Source: Ectobius pallidus (Eukaryota; Arthropoda; Insecta; Blattodea; Ectobiidae). From it: a stretch of DNA of 64,000 bases. This document shows positions 22,001 to 37,000 of this stretch, piece after piece; the stretch's first letter is position 1, and every line of letters begins with the position of its first letter. Location of the stretch: assembly GCA_964059195.1 (NCBI GenBank), contig CAXKWD010000011.1, positions 31,234,566-31,298,565 of the forward strand. The letters run 5' to 3'. Under the pieces are notes generated by a model, which did not search any database, was not told the DNA's origin, and saw nothing but the letters and a program-made list of their open reading frames with translations. The translations under genes and the position numbers were made by a program.

Positions 22001-25000
22001 TCTAGTCGTTCGGAATGACATGGCACAAGGGCTGTGCAGAACAAAGATAAGTATTACATGGGACATTAGGCAGCAACTATCTACACGTCATCAGACAAAA
22101 GTATATGTGCTGAAAATATTTATTTGTCGTAAAGAAACCATTTCCAAAATTTCAAATCAAGTTTGAAAACACCAACAGTAGAAACTGCTTTCAATGTATG
22201 CATACATCCTTAACTCTCCGCGGTGGGGGCATAAGGCCTCCAAGTGGAGATTTCAGTACCTAGACTAAGTTTGTTATACGTATTTCCAGAGAGACGGCAG
22301 AGGGGAAAATTTTAAGCCCATTGCCTCACAACCCTCGCAAGAATCTAAGGTATTAAGTGAACATCAAAGCGCCAAGGAATTTTGTCCAGAGAATTTAGGC
22401 TTGGAGTTTAACATGCTGTAAATCTATGACATAGCCCCCCCCCCCACTTAAATTCCCTTCTGAATGACTCCGTGTCCAGGACTTCTACATACTGAAAAAT
22501 CCATGGACTATGGGTGGGTGGGAGAAATATTAAGAGAGCACATGAGATCAACGAGTGTGCTCCAAACAGAGCAGTCAGCGGTAGCTGCACATTCTGAGGT
22601 CACACAAATCATGCCAAAGAGTTTAACAAAACTAAAATCCAGCCACGGTAACATACAGGATCCACAAAAAAATAAGGAAGCAATAGAGATCATCATGCAT
22701 CCAAACATCCAGGACCAGGATAATTGCCAAAAGTTATCAAGGATATGGATCTAACATCTGCGTCCAAACGAAATTAATTGTTCCATCATCTTTCTTTCCT
22801 ATATGACACAGACCAATCATTACAGAATATGATTGTCTGGTTAAAGGAAACACTATCCCGAGATTATTCCAAGAGAGTCGCAGTAGCCTTGATACAGACC
22901 ACTGCAAGATGGTCAAAATGTCGGCAGATATCTTAAATATGACGTGCAGATACCTGGAAACCAGAAAAATGTTACTATCTTCAAAGATTTGATATGTGAA
23001 ATGACTTAACGCTAACCTGAGAATCTGCAAGGAGTAATCATTGGAATTTCACTATCGTATGTCGTCTTGAGACCCCCAAGGGTGCTTTCAGCAATCTTAA
23101 CAAGGTCGTTGTGCTTAACACCACCAGCTGCTGCGAGTACAACTCGTGGGGCTTTGTAGTGGTTATTAATGTATTCCTTCAGATGGTTCCTTGTGATAGA
23201 CCTGGAACAAATGAAGTTGCTAATTAAAATTAACATATGTACAAAAGAATATTGAATTTACCGACAAATAATGAAATCCTAAAGTGAAAGAAAGAAAATT
23301 AATAGTATGTTACATGATAATGAAAATAACAAAATATTCAGGGATGAAAATGGAGTAACTAAAAAATTGGTCAAGTAATATAAAGGTAAAGTAATATAAT
23401 TTTTCAGAAATTCGTGTATAAAGCAATGTTACAGTAATCCACAAAACACTGTTTTAAATATATTTGCTTAACAATAGTAACTTCAAAAGAAACCAAATTT
23501 TAATTTAGTTTAGTTCAGAGTTAAAACAAAATCTATGCAATATCAACCTAATTTGTCTTGAAATACAGTTTACTGATAAGTGATAACCAATAAGAAGCCA
23601 CCACTCTCTATATATCAATGACTTAATGAAGTAAGCTTTGGTGTGATGAATGTACAGGCAGGGAAAAAGAAAGCGGACCTACTAAAATATCTAAGTTGCC
23701 GATATGAGCCACTGCGCTTGCTTGGCATGCGGGTTCTAGGCATGCGCAGTGACTCATATCGGCAACTTAGATATTTTAGTAGGTCCGCTATTTCTTTCCC
23801 TACCTGTACACTTCCAATAATTTAGATGAAGAGTACATGGTTTAGGGTGACAACAATTCCCAGTTTTCACGATACAGTATTCATGATTAATTACACTGGT
23901 GTCATTCAGTTTAACTGAAGTTTCTCTTATTAAAGCCAAATTTCAGTGTGTCGAAATATCACACTGCTAAAAGAGCAATTCACGACTAACCATGCTATGG
24001 GTATTCATTCCAAATCTATTGGATGCAATTTTTCTTTAATTAATAAAATTTGAAGACCTTATTGTGCTTAAAACTATCAACTGTTCCTATTCATGTAATT
24101 TTTCTTCCATTTTTATTGTACTTTTCAGCATCACAAATTTCAAGGTTGTTTTATTATTCATTCCCAATTACAGAAAATTTTCACAAACTGTTCGGCATAT
24201 TGAAAGCAATAAGAGTGGTAGCTGCATTTGTTTAGAGATGGATTTACGGAAGATTGTATGCCAGTTTCGCAGCATAGTCTGCTGTTAATTCATACTTGAA
24301 ACTTAAGTACAAAATACAGCGAAATGTAGTAGCTCGTTGATCAAGGAAACTAACTATATATATATATAATTTGCATCAATTTTCTTTTAATACTGTAACT
24401 GACAAATTACACTGAAAAATACAATAAATGTAGAAGAAATAAAGAACATAAAATATAATAATTATAATTAAAAGAACCTGTATGATACAATGGAACAGGA
24501 ATGGGGGTCTTTAAATGCTATATTCTGTCAGGTTCTTTTGATCTTAGCTAAGCATTTTTCTGAGGAAGATATTTCAAAGATAGATTTCATATCCAAAAAC
24601 AGTGATAGTAGGTAGAAAGATAAACATAGGAAGTTACGTTGTTATATATCATGGTATTTTTAAACATGTTTCCTGCCAAGATATTAATAAAATCAGTTTG
24701 GCAATTTAAAATTATTAGTACCTAAGTAAGGAGCTTACAATTAGGGATCGGATTTTTAGGTTCTGAAATACACTGTTTCAGGCTTTTCATTAAGTGAAAT
24801 AGGTTCTTTAGGCTTTTTATCAAAACATTGTTTTAGGTTATAATAAGGGGCGCAATGAACTTTCAATGTGCTACATAGAATTCAACACATACGAACTATA
24901 AAATTTAAAAAATTAGTTAAATTTGCTGAAGTGTCAGAGAAATTTTTTCTTCAATAATGTTCTCATGTACTGTCCAACAGAGACAATAATCTGTGGTTCA

Positions 25001-25005
25001 TGAAT

Positions 25006-25059
<54 letters not shown>

Positions 25060-28000
25060 TTGCTGAAACTTGTTTAAAGTCATAAATATAGAATTTAAAT
25101 AAGAAAGCCTAAACGATCAAAAGAAGCAATGAGATACTGCCGCAAATGAGAACTCTGCTCACATTTCACCTGTACAATCAAAATAACCAACAAAACTTGG
25201 AGAAGTTAAGCTCAAGAGGCCAAAATAGTTAATGCTGTATCTACTATATGCTAGCCCTTTTGGGATTCGAACCCAATGCTTCTAATTGGGTGAATAAAAA
25301 AAAGGATTATGGTTGGCTATGGATAATATGAAACTGCTTGTTACAGATTGAACTATACTATTTAAAAGGAATACATCGGTAAATGTTACTTTCATCCCTT
25401 CTCTCTTGGCCTTGTCCATCCCAGACACCAATGGGTTGAACATTGATTTGAAAGGTGATTTTACTTTCAAGACAACAGGAGGTTTTTTTGTCAGTCTCTG
25501 CAGAACATTGATTTTTCAAGCAAAAAAGGATAATACATTTGACCAAAAACCTATTAGGAGTAATTTTGTTTTTTATATCCTATTTAGGTGTTTTTAGGTA
25601 CTACAGAATTAATGTGTGAATCCTATGGACATGACTCGAGAGAGTGTTTGAGCATTCCTGATTTGGTAGCAAGGAAAAAATAGGTAAAAACCTAAGAATC
25701 CGGTCCCTACTTATAATATATACGTACCACAGACTTTAGGTACACTTGCATTGTAAATGCACACCATCAGTGTTGATTTGGCTCATTCTCAAGATATGAG
25801 ATGCACTTAAGTCATTTCCTGTAAAGTCTACAAGTTAGTTTTCTTACTGTGGTTATTATTTATTACAATTTCAATGAAAAATTTTGTTTCATCTTAAATA
25901 TAATTCCTTTTATCTGTAAACATACACTTCTCAAACGGGAGATTTCTTTATAAAATTATCTCCCTATTATCTCTAGATCAATTCTCTGATATTTAGGGAA
26001 TAAATGAATGATTGCTAAGCTACACAGATCCGTCTAACGGCAACTGTAAATTATATTCTTTACCCTGTCTCTCACAATGCACCTAACTGCATTTTGTGGT
26101 TCTTCTGACATTCTGGCTTGCTGAAATCTTCAAAGTCTCCAAAGTGGAAAAATTAGCTTAAATATGGAGCTTACAAGGAAGTTTAGTCATATTTCAATGA
26201 ATGCATGCAAAGATAGAACCACATGCAAAACCAGAGTTAACTCTGAACCAATGTACTTTAGTTACAAGTGATAAAATTATCTACTAATGCAAACTGATTT
26301 GGCAATTTAAAATGAAATGCAACATGCAGATGCACATTACATTACAACATTTTAAAAAGGTGAGTAAAAATAAATCATTATAACTAAATATTACAGTATT
26401 ATAACTGCTACTGTTAATAGTGCAATCTCATAATAAGACACTGGTGTGCAACAGGGTTGGCATTTTCCCGTCCAAAACTAATATATACCATCCCAGTGGG
26501 AAAAGCTGGTAAATACCGGGATAAATTGGTAAACACCGGGCAAAAGTGGGAAAAACTTGAAAACATTATGATATGTTAACAAATTCCAACTTTATGGATT
26601 ATATTCTTATTCCAAAACATTTCTGTGTAATTTCTTCAGAAATAGTTTTAAAACAAATGTCATAATTATAATGTAATAATATCAAGCTTTATAATTCCAT
26701 TTTGCAATAAATAAACCTTCAGAAATGTTTTATTTGTTTTACACAGGCTGTAGTAGCAAAGTCCAAAATAAATAACTGCAGTACTGAAGTTCTGGCTAAA
26801 AGATATAAATCCACAGTATTTGCAATACACTGCTCAGTTTCAATCAGAAGACGAGACTTTTCCAAATACATTTTTTCATCTGATATTATTAGTAGTGTTT
26901 CACCTTCTGTTGGTGGAAGAATCTTAAAAATTTTAAAGTGGAACTGATACAAACATTCTGGAACTAATGGAACACCTTCAAGGATGTCCAGCATCATTTG
27001 CATCTTTGGAGCGTATTTTTTTCAAATTTCTCATTTATTCATAACAAAATTAGGAACAGATTAGACTTACAAACAGCTTCTAAATTAGTGTTTGTTACAT
27101 GATATTGAAGTGAAACTTTAGATTGGTAAATGTTTAGAAATTCCATTTTTAATTGCATTGTGTAGAACCTACTTTAATTTTGGAGTTATTTCACATTTTC
27201 TTGTCATACTTTAATAATGCAGGACGCTACAAGCAGTGAAATTTTAAAAATACTTGTTAACATTTTTGAATAAACATGACAAATTTCATTTGCTTTAGTG
27301 TTCATCCTCAAAGTTTACTTTTATGTACATTGCAATTTCTGAGACTGGTGAAAAATGTCAGTATATATGGAAATTATGTGTTACCAGAATTTTTCTATAT
27401 TTTATAGAAGTACTCAACGAAGTCAAGTCATGGGATAACACTTTCAATTATTCTAGCCTGTTTTTATTTTACAGTCACATCAAAATATTTCAACAGTTAG
27501 ATGGCCGGGGTATATTATGTTGTATATGTTGTCATTATTTAAGATACATTTACAATGGTATTGTATAATGACAATAAGATTTAAAAAGTACATTTTGTTA
27601 CATTAAAAGTTGCAATAACAGTATAGATTACGCCTACTCAAAAAAATTAATAATTAAAATTTATCAGTTACGAGTTTTTCCCGCTTTTTTCCATCTGGAG
27701 AAAACTATATATTTCCCAGGACGGTAAATACAGGTTTTTACGTGGTATTTACAGGAAGTGGGAAAATCGTTGCCAACCCTGGTGTGCAAGTACATTCAAT
27801 ATTAACTGTAAAATGCCAAACTGACCTCTATGCAATATTGTTATCGGCTACAGAGGTCAAATTTGAGAAAGGAATAATAAAATGTCAATAGGAACAATTA
27901 TAGATATTGTAAATACAGTAATTTGATCATTTGACCTTTGTGATATTCATTAATCACTTCACCATTTTAGGATGAAATCTATCTTTTAACGATGTTTCCA

Positions 28001-31000
28001 ACTCAGAATGATCCTGTACTTCATTATAATTACAGGGTTACCACTGCTGTATGTATGATCTGAAAGTTACACAGATCATCCTTACTGCCAATGGTGCAGT
28101 TGAGGAATGAATTTTCATATATTCAAAATTTTTATTCCTACAATATACAGATCTGTGATCCCTCAGACTTTCAAAACAGCTGTGGTAATAAGTTTGGACC
28201 AAACTGTGTTCCAAACTATTAAGACTAGAAGCTATTTTAAAAAATAATTTATGCAGCCTTGCCTACAATTCACATCAGCCATGCAAACCTTTGTTTTCAT
28301 TTTATGAAGTGCCCTGAATTTCATAAAAATGCTATGGGTTTTGCTTCAGTTACTGATACTGTGATCATAAAGAACTGTGACAAATTTAAACCAAATCAAT
28401 TACGAGAAACATATTTCCACTTAAAAAAATTATTAAAACTATACACACCTGCTAGTACGCAAAGATATATTTACTAGCGCAGTGTAACAGTAGTTGAAAG
28501 TGAATACTGCTTCACTACATTTTGCACAAAAAAATGGATTGTTTTTAATCCAATATATAAGAAAAACAGAAACAAGAATGAATAATAGTGAAAAGGTTAG
28601 AACAAGAGTACTTTCAATTCCATAACCGAAAGCTACCTTCCAGACCCTTTAAACACAAAACACATTTATAAGAATAAGAAAAATTGTGAAATATATTTTC
28701 AGATTTTCTTAGTGCTGATGATGAATAAAAGTATCTTGGGATTCTTAACAAATTGGAAGTTGCATTACCTTTCAACATTTCCAAACGTACTGTGTTTCTT
28801 CTTTCACAGAATGAACTCACTGTACTGTGATTACATGTTGATACGTTGGAAAGTAACACGCTTTGAACCTAGCTAAAAACCCAAGAGAATTTTATTTAAG
28901 GGAATTTGTCTCTAGCAACCTCATCTGACCAATCACCATTCCTTCCAGACACTTACTCTTCACATGCTTTGTTTTTAGTTTTCAAAAGTTTAGAAGGAAA
29001 TCTATTTGAAGAACTCTTGTTCTATTTGAAATAGTGTTAAGAAAAGATCTAGAGAAAGACAGGTGAGAAAGAATTTACACCATTCCATGAAACATTTAAC
29101 CTTGATAATAGTCAATGATAGATCTTATCCAGTAAGAAAGAAAGGCCTCAAAACTAGGCAAAGATTTAAGACAACCACCTACAATTCACATAGCATCTGC
29201 AGTATAATACAAATAATTACTTTAATCAGGGCAGTTTTTGGAAATTTCCAGCTCACAGGCACCATGTATCTGCCGCCCCTCTAGACTATTTTATAATAGT
29301 AAATATTACTAATTCCCATACTAGATAAATATGGCCCTTTTTGTACGTTTTAGGCTTAAACTTTAACTCTTCTTGGCCATTAATGATGTCTTTAAAAGAA
29401 AGTATGCAGCTACGGTTGAAATCGATGGCGAGAAGAGTCATGTAATGTCACGTATCCTCATTCAGTCGTTCATTCAAGACTGTAGATAATTCTTAACACG
29501 CTTCAGTGTTGAGAAAAAGTGCCTGAGGCATTGCCAAAGCTGTGCATAGAACCATGCACAGAACAACGTTCACGTATAAATGGAAATACAACATACTTGT
29601 ATTTTGTTTCTTATTTCTTCCAGGCACTCCATAGTTTTTTTTCTCTTACCCACAGTTCCATCATCGCTTTCACTTCCAGAGTCACACATTTTACTAAATG
29701 CAATAATACAATACAATCCTGATTTTAATTTGAAGCCCCCGCAATACCTGCACCATAATTCATGACTAACAATTGGACTGTCAACGCATAAAAAAAAAAG
29801 ACACTTATAGGTCTGCTATTTGCTGTACAATAACACATCAGATGATCAACAGGCTTCATCCAGTGTTGTGCATCACGAAAGAATGCAGTATCAGCATTAG
29901 GAAGAAGGAAATGGTCTTCTTTTGTTCCTATCTATAGCTTAGATTGCAGACAGTTGTCAGCCGTCAGGTGTGGTTGCATCATTAATGCAATAACAGTGTC
30001 AGAAAGAAGGGAGCCTTGTGTTTTCAGATATATAATTGTTAAAATTATTGTATACCTCATAATTATGCCACCCTAGGCTGAAGTCTACTATAGCCGACTG
30101 GAAGAAATGGCACTGACTTTAATGTTCCAAGCTACTAGGCTTGTCAACTCTGTCAACTCTCTGGGAATAACCAGGAGTCTCCCATGGTGACAGGGTGTCT
30201 CCCGTAATCAAACACAATCTTCCATCTCCTGAGAAAGACTCGATATCTCCCAGAATTTTCATATCCATTATTAATTTGATTTATTTCTTCATTTCTCAAC
30301 CCGTGAACCCATACTTCTTCACTGGAGAATGGCAGGATAAGATACATTGTATTATCAAGTGTGGAGAACTAGTGGAGTCATTGTTGCACCAATATGACTG
30401 GCTCTTATGGTCTCACTTTATTAAGAATCGGCTGCAATTTCTCTCCAATTTCATCGGAGAGAGAATGTTATTTGAGAGAGAAAGGGAAGGAAAGAAAGAA
30501 AGAGGAAGAGAGGAGAAAAAGCGATGGCATATACAGTTGTAACAACAAATAACTGTCAATACTCAAAGAGGCAGTAAACAAATCATTACCAGTAATTATA
30601 AATAAACATACTTATGAAAACATATACTTCATTAGAACACTTCTTCACTTCACTTCAGAAGTTGGCAAGCAACATACTTAATCCCTTTTATAGGATGTAA
30701 CTTACATTGTTGCAAAGATTTCAGGGACTTGTTTGACATTAGCAAGAACAAGATACAGTAAAGAGAAAAATGTTCCTGGTCTCTCTAGAACACTTCTTTC
30801 TAGTGAAGTATGTGTGTTGGTAAGTAAGTTTATTGATAATTTATACCAATTTGCTGTGTGATTCCCACTCACTAGTTGCATATAGCATCATTAATGTTAA
30901 AATCTGAATTGTTTCACTCCATAATGTTGTATCTATATTATCTACTGTGAAATTCACATATACAAGAATAGGAACAGGCTTATGAACTTCGAAATTCCTG

Positions 31001-34000
31001 GGGAAGATGACCTCATTATAAGGTTCATTATTTGCCCACCAGAGGATACTAACACCAACAAACCAACAGATGGAGTCTAGCTGAGGATGAATGAGGATGC
31101 CATTCGAAACTGCAGTCCAGGTTAGTGGAAATTCTAGTGAAGTTAGTGTGTTACAATCCATCTCATTATTATTTTTATATGCAGGAATAATCCTGCAGTA
31201 GAATCAGTGAGGACTGCCTCACCTAAAAAGTCTTCATTGTCCAGTGGCGATGATTCAGAGTCTTTTCTCCAACGGTGAGGAAACCGAGATAGAAATACCT
31301 CTTGGTAAAAAAAATTATCATAACCAAAAGAACTTACTCCGGATGAGGGAGATCAGCCCAATATGAGTGACCTCATAACAGAAATGGCAGGTATGATAGC
31401 AAGCGACATTAGCTCTACATCCCATAGAAAGCCGCTGTATAAAGGACTTGAAAAAACTATGCAGCTTTACCAAGCCCTTTAGGCAGAAAATAATGCGCTC
31501 CAAGCAGCGAACAAACTCCTTAAAATTAAAGTGCCCATAAAACCTGTGCCAATAGTAACCAGAGGTACATATGCAAATGTGACTTCTCCATCAGCAACGT
31601 TCCTAAGACAGAAACCAAAGTCGACTGCAACCTCTGAACAATTTTCTGACATAAATTTCTAACTAAGCATATTTACTCTAAAATTAAAATGTTCTAATCA
31701 TACCAATCAGTGTTTAAAAACTTTCATTTTTAAAACTCAGAAACAAAGATTAATGAAGATTAACTAACACTAAAACGATTAAAATAAAAATAACAGGCCT
31801 AATTACTTTAAAATAATATAAATTTACAATAGTATTATTATAAGTTTCTATTTATAATATCTTAAAGTGTTTAACAATGAACAAAGTTAATACCTTCTAG
31901 GAGTTCAGTCGAGGGCCAAAGAAAAGGGGGTATGGAATATGGGCCTAGTTGGACCACACTGGTTTGGTCTTTGGCTTACGAAAAATGCTTCCACAATTTA
32001 TCTTAAAAATTGGTTAGGCACAAAATATTGCTGAATGTAGTCAAAGGGGAGACATATGCAATTAATATTCTTCAGTTATGAAGAATGTTTCTAATTGGCT
32101 TACTTTATGTTCTCAGTGGGCCCCAGTATTGTTCGTCCAAGAGGAGTTCCCTGGAAGGCAATCGCATGAAGATGATCAAACACAACCTCCTGCAGATTGC
32201 TGTCTACTTCTTGCATCTCACGGAGAATCACCCCTCTTTCTCGTTCGACCTCAGCATCACCTGATAGAAAAACAAAATTGACAAAGTTAATTTCAATTTA
32301 AAAACTCTACGACATGCAATCTGCTTATGAAGTACACAAGGGGAATTAGGCTTAAATTTTCAACTCCTACTTTGAACTTACCATTTTCAAACAGCTCATA
32401 TTAAACCAGATTTGATGTACATCAGGTAATTAGCAGAAATACTCAGTTTTCATGACAGATGGTTTAACAACATTGGTTTGCCATTGATAAAGTGAAAGCC
32501 TTTCGTTCCAAAGACTTTCTGACTGTAATCTTATTTTAAAAATGTGAAATATTATGGAAAATGTGAAATGTTGTCTTTAACTAAAATATTTGTGTAAAAT
32601 TCTTATTTTTAACAAAATCATTATTTTCCAAGAGAATTCTTGGGCTTTCAAATACCTGATAACCTAAAATCACGTGACTCTCAGAACGCAGATTTTGTAT
32701 TTTGTAAAATGTAGCAGCAAAAACCCACATGTTTCTACGATTCTTTGTTCTCGCAAAATCGAAGAATAACTGATGCTGTTCCAATGGAGGGACATCACAG
32801 ATCCCTAGCTGCCATGCGCCGATCACTGCAATAATCGAATTTCATATGTGTCTCTTATTGTATGAATGAGTTTGCATGCCAATCTGTCGGAAATGCCTAA
32901 TGTTGTGTTTTTAGGTGCTCAAACACCACAAATGTAGATTTAGGAATAAGTGTTCATAAGTTTCCAAATCGAGTAAGATCACAAGCAGATTCAAACCATG
33001 GCTGAAAAAAAATAAATTGGCATAATTTTGAGCCTACCCGAAGTCTATTAAATTTAGTGTATTACTTAAAACTTTGGTTTTGTTTAAAGCAAAAGTTCAA
33101 ATTGTAACAATTTTTCTCAAAATTAATCGTTCTTCTAGTCAAGGTATCACTTGCATGCAAATAAACGGCCAAGACCTAAGCTTAGTATTGAAAAAGAAGA
33201 TTGTGTTGATTTTAAAAACTCTATATTTTACTTTTTAGAACCTCAGTGTAGTTGTGAATTCAGGGTTAAATTTTCAATTACAGGTAATCAAAATATGAAA
33301 TGTCTCTTCCTTCAGCAGCTTGAAAATGTCCGTACTCTTTGTTAGGCTCAGGGTATTCATGCCGAATTTGCTTAACTACGCATGAGGGTATGATTTTCTG
33401 CAGGGCCAGCTCTAGTATTTTGGCGCCCTAGGCAAGAAAAATTTCAACGCCCCCCTAAATTGAGTTTAGCAAACCCGGAAATCTTCAATTTGAAGAAAGA
33501 TCAATATGCTACCTTCTAATAAAATTTAATGAATTTCTGGTACATATTTAGTACGTGTGTTGTAAATCTGAGTTCCTCCCTTATGTGGGAAGTCGGATTT
33601 GTAATACATACGCTAAATATGTACCAGGAAATGCATTAAACTTTCATTAGAAGTTAGCCTCTCTATATTTCTTTAAAATGGAGATTGCCGGTCTTATTAA
33701 TAGGCCTCTCAATTGTCACCTTAATCATTCCATTTTTTACCATTTGATTAATCATGGAATTTCACATTCTCTAGCCTGGTATTGGTAAGTGGTTAAATAA
33801 AACTGATTTGAATTGGCCTCATTTGAGAAAGGCTTGTATTTATGAAGACGTTATAACATATCTAGGAAGTTTGAGGATTAAATTAAAAAATACATTGGGA
33901 AAAAATAGTTTTATGCTGCGCACTAGGCTCTGCCCACCAACTTTGTAATGGAACCCGCCTCGGAAGGCGGGGTTTAGGGTTTCATCGCAGAAGAGATTCA

Positions 34001-37000
34001 ATGTGAGACATAATAAACCTCGTGCTATTCAGTATATTGCTCCTAAACTAACACAACATTGCTGACCTAACAAAACCTGTCACTGACCTAGAATTTACCT
34101 ATCATTATTTAACTAAATGCAGAAGCTTTTTACCCTTCCACACCTTTCATAAAACATTGTTACAACTGTCAAGGAAGCCATGGTACAATAGTGAGGTGTG
34201 TGCGCAGGCTCGGAAGCGAGGGGAAGGAACCGGCAGGCAGATCTTGCCTGGTGTGCAGCATAAATCTATCTTTTACCAATACATTTAATTGAAATAATGT
34301 TTAATATTGACGTTAAACAAACAAAAAACTACATCATAGGTAAGTTATTTTCCAGGAGGCAGGAGTTGGAAATAAAGTCTAAAATCCTAAAAGTACTTTT
34401 CTTGCTTTAATTTTGGCAAACACTTTGATTGTTTACATGTATTTGAGTGAATAACTCATTTTTGATGGAAATGGTAAGCAAGACCTGAAAATCTTTCCTG
34501 GTTCATTGTTTTAGTTTGAAAAACTCCTTTCTGCTCTCGCCACAGAGATCGGTAGTGTCAAGAGAAACCAAAGAGACACATATAATTTAGAAACCCCAGT
34601 TTCAAGGTTGTGACTGTAAATGTAGTTCAATATTTTTCCTGGTATGTCTGATTCTAAATATTGCCGTCCCTAAATGTTTCTACAAATTTCCCTCCTTAGG
34701 CGGCTGCCTAGTTCACCTGTATAGACGAGCTGGCCCTGCTTTTCCAAGAATTAATCCAGCAGACAAATTGTCTATAAGCTACAAATCGTATATTCCTATT
34801 GTTCATTACTCATAACTCTTCCCTTTCAAAATTGGATTCCATCCTCATCATCATTACATGCCTACTAGCGTTCAATGTGTCTGTTTAGTACAATATAATG
34901 AAAGGAATTATGTAATGTAAAACTCTCAGCACTCTGATCATGACACTTTTACAACAGCAGAATTACTCATGATGAGTTGCTGATGAAACACATTTTACCA
35001 TATCAAAGTATCATTGTAGCTGACAAAAACATTATTTAACTAATATTCCCAAAACATTTTTAAGAGGCATCTAATAATTCAACTTCATCACACAATGTGG
35101 GAGAAGGCACAGCAGAAAAATTAATACACCACACCACGTTCACTGAAAACCTAAGGGTTCTTAAAGGTAAAAATTATTTATGTTAGTATGTCAAAACAGG
35201 CCTTTTTTAATTCAATGAAGATACCTCTGATACTTTCAAACAACACCACGCCACCAAAACACTACAAGAAAACAAATGTTTCCTGACCGTTTCAAGGACT
35301 GCCATTATGTACAAAGTTAATATCTTTATTATGAAAATATATATTGTAGATTCTGGCCTACTTCTATTTTCTATGTTTGTGAATAATTTAACCACAAGAT
35401 TAAAACCTTATTACACTAAATTGAGGCTAAGCAGAATAAGAACATTAAGTTTTTCATTCAAGGTCATCCAGGTCATTCATCACATGCATGGCAATTAAAA
35501 AATAAAATAAAATAAGTTTTGTTCTATGTTAGAAGACAGTCACAGCCAGTAAGTTTTATGATTAATCATGGGACATCACAACAGTAGTAGACCAGATAAA
35601 ACAGAGCTGATGACAGGAAGGAACATGGGAACTTTAAATCCTAGGGTGCTAAAACCTGAAATTATTTTCCTCAAAAAAGTATTGGTTTTTAGTGAAAATG
35701 TATGCCGCTATATCAAGTACCCAAATATGTTAAAAATACAGAATACAGATTACCCAGAATGAATCAATTTCTGAATCGCATGAACTATTTCTGTAGTAAA
35801 AAATGCAATTTTGGCTGTATACGAAACTGAACTAAGTTTATACAAACTTTCATGAAACTTAACTGTTTCCCAAATGATATTCTGCACTTACAGTATTATA
35901 ACCAATAAATATTATATGTAATTTACCTCACCTTCCACTTTCCCCACATTTCTATTACTCAAAATTAGTTATCTACTAAGCAAAGGATAATATACAAACC
36001 AAATTTTGAGTGCTGAATGATGTCTGCCAAGATCTCAACAGCTTTGGGCACATCTCCTGACAGGCATTTAGCATAGAAAACTGTCTGTTCCCGGGAGGTG
36101 TATGCATTCAAATGAGCACCCATGTTTTCCACTTCAAGTTCGAGGTCATGCTGGGAGCGTTTGTCTGTACCCTGTTAATAGAAGAAAGAATCAATAAATA
36201 AGAAATAAAATAAGTAATTTTTAGATTAGTTCTAAAAGCATCAAGTCCAATCCTCGGTGAATGTTATTGTAAGTGAATTGGGTTAAACCAACTGAAGAGA
36301 ATTTGTGCTGAGCCAGGAGTAAAACCAAAGATCTTCTGTTTTACAAGAGGAGATAACAGTCTCACCAAAATCTTCCTTTGACTCCATAAACGTATTAGGC
36401 CTAGATAAGTTACTGAAATCTACAGAGTACTCCAATTCTGTTTCTACCTTATAATCAGATATAATTCAACTTTCTTTAGCACTATATAGCCAACAGCTAG
36501 GAGTTCTATTTTTTGAAGGAATAAAATTCTCCAATTCAGTTTAACTTCTTTCTATTTCAGTGGATATTTCACAATATCAATTTTTACTTTTATCCTACTT
36601 TTGGCAATGATAAATTTTATTCCTTTATTTACATTTACTCAAACATAACGATGAGAAATACAAGTAAAATTATTATGAAACAACTTTTGATAGGCTATAA
36701 CCCAACAGTGCTCACATACAACAACACAAAAAACCTTTTATAGCCTATGTGTGTCAAAATTTTCAATAGTCTATCTACAAAAACTAGGGACTTAAATGAT
36801 ACCGGTAATGCCTTCAAATCACTAAAAAAGAAAAAGTTTAAATAAATCTGTAACTCATATAGGCTATAAAGCGGAAGAATTTTTCAATATTGTATTTGAT
36901 TTTATTTAACAGCTGTCTTATCTGTCTTTATACCTCTTTTGTAAATATTGTGTTTCAGTACAGACTAAATTTTTGCTCAACTTACATGAAGTTACATATT

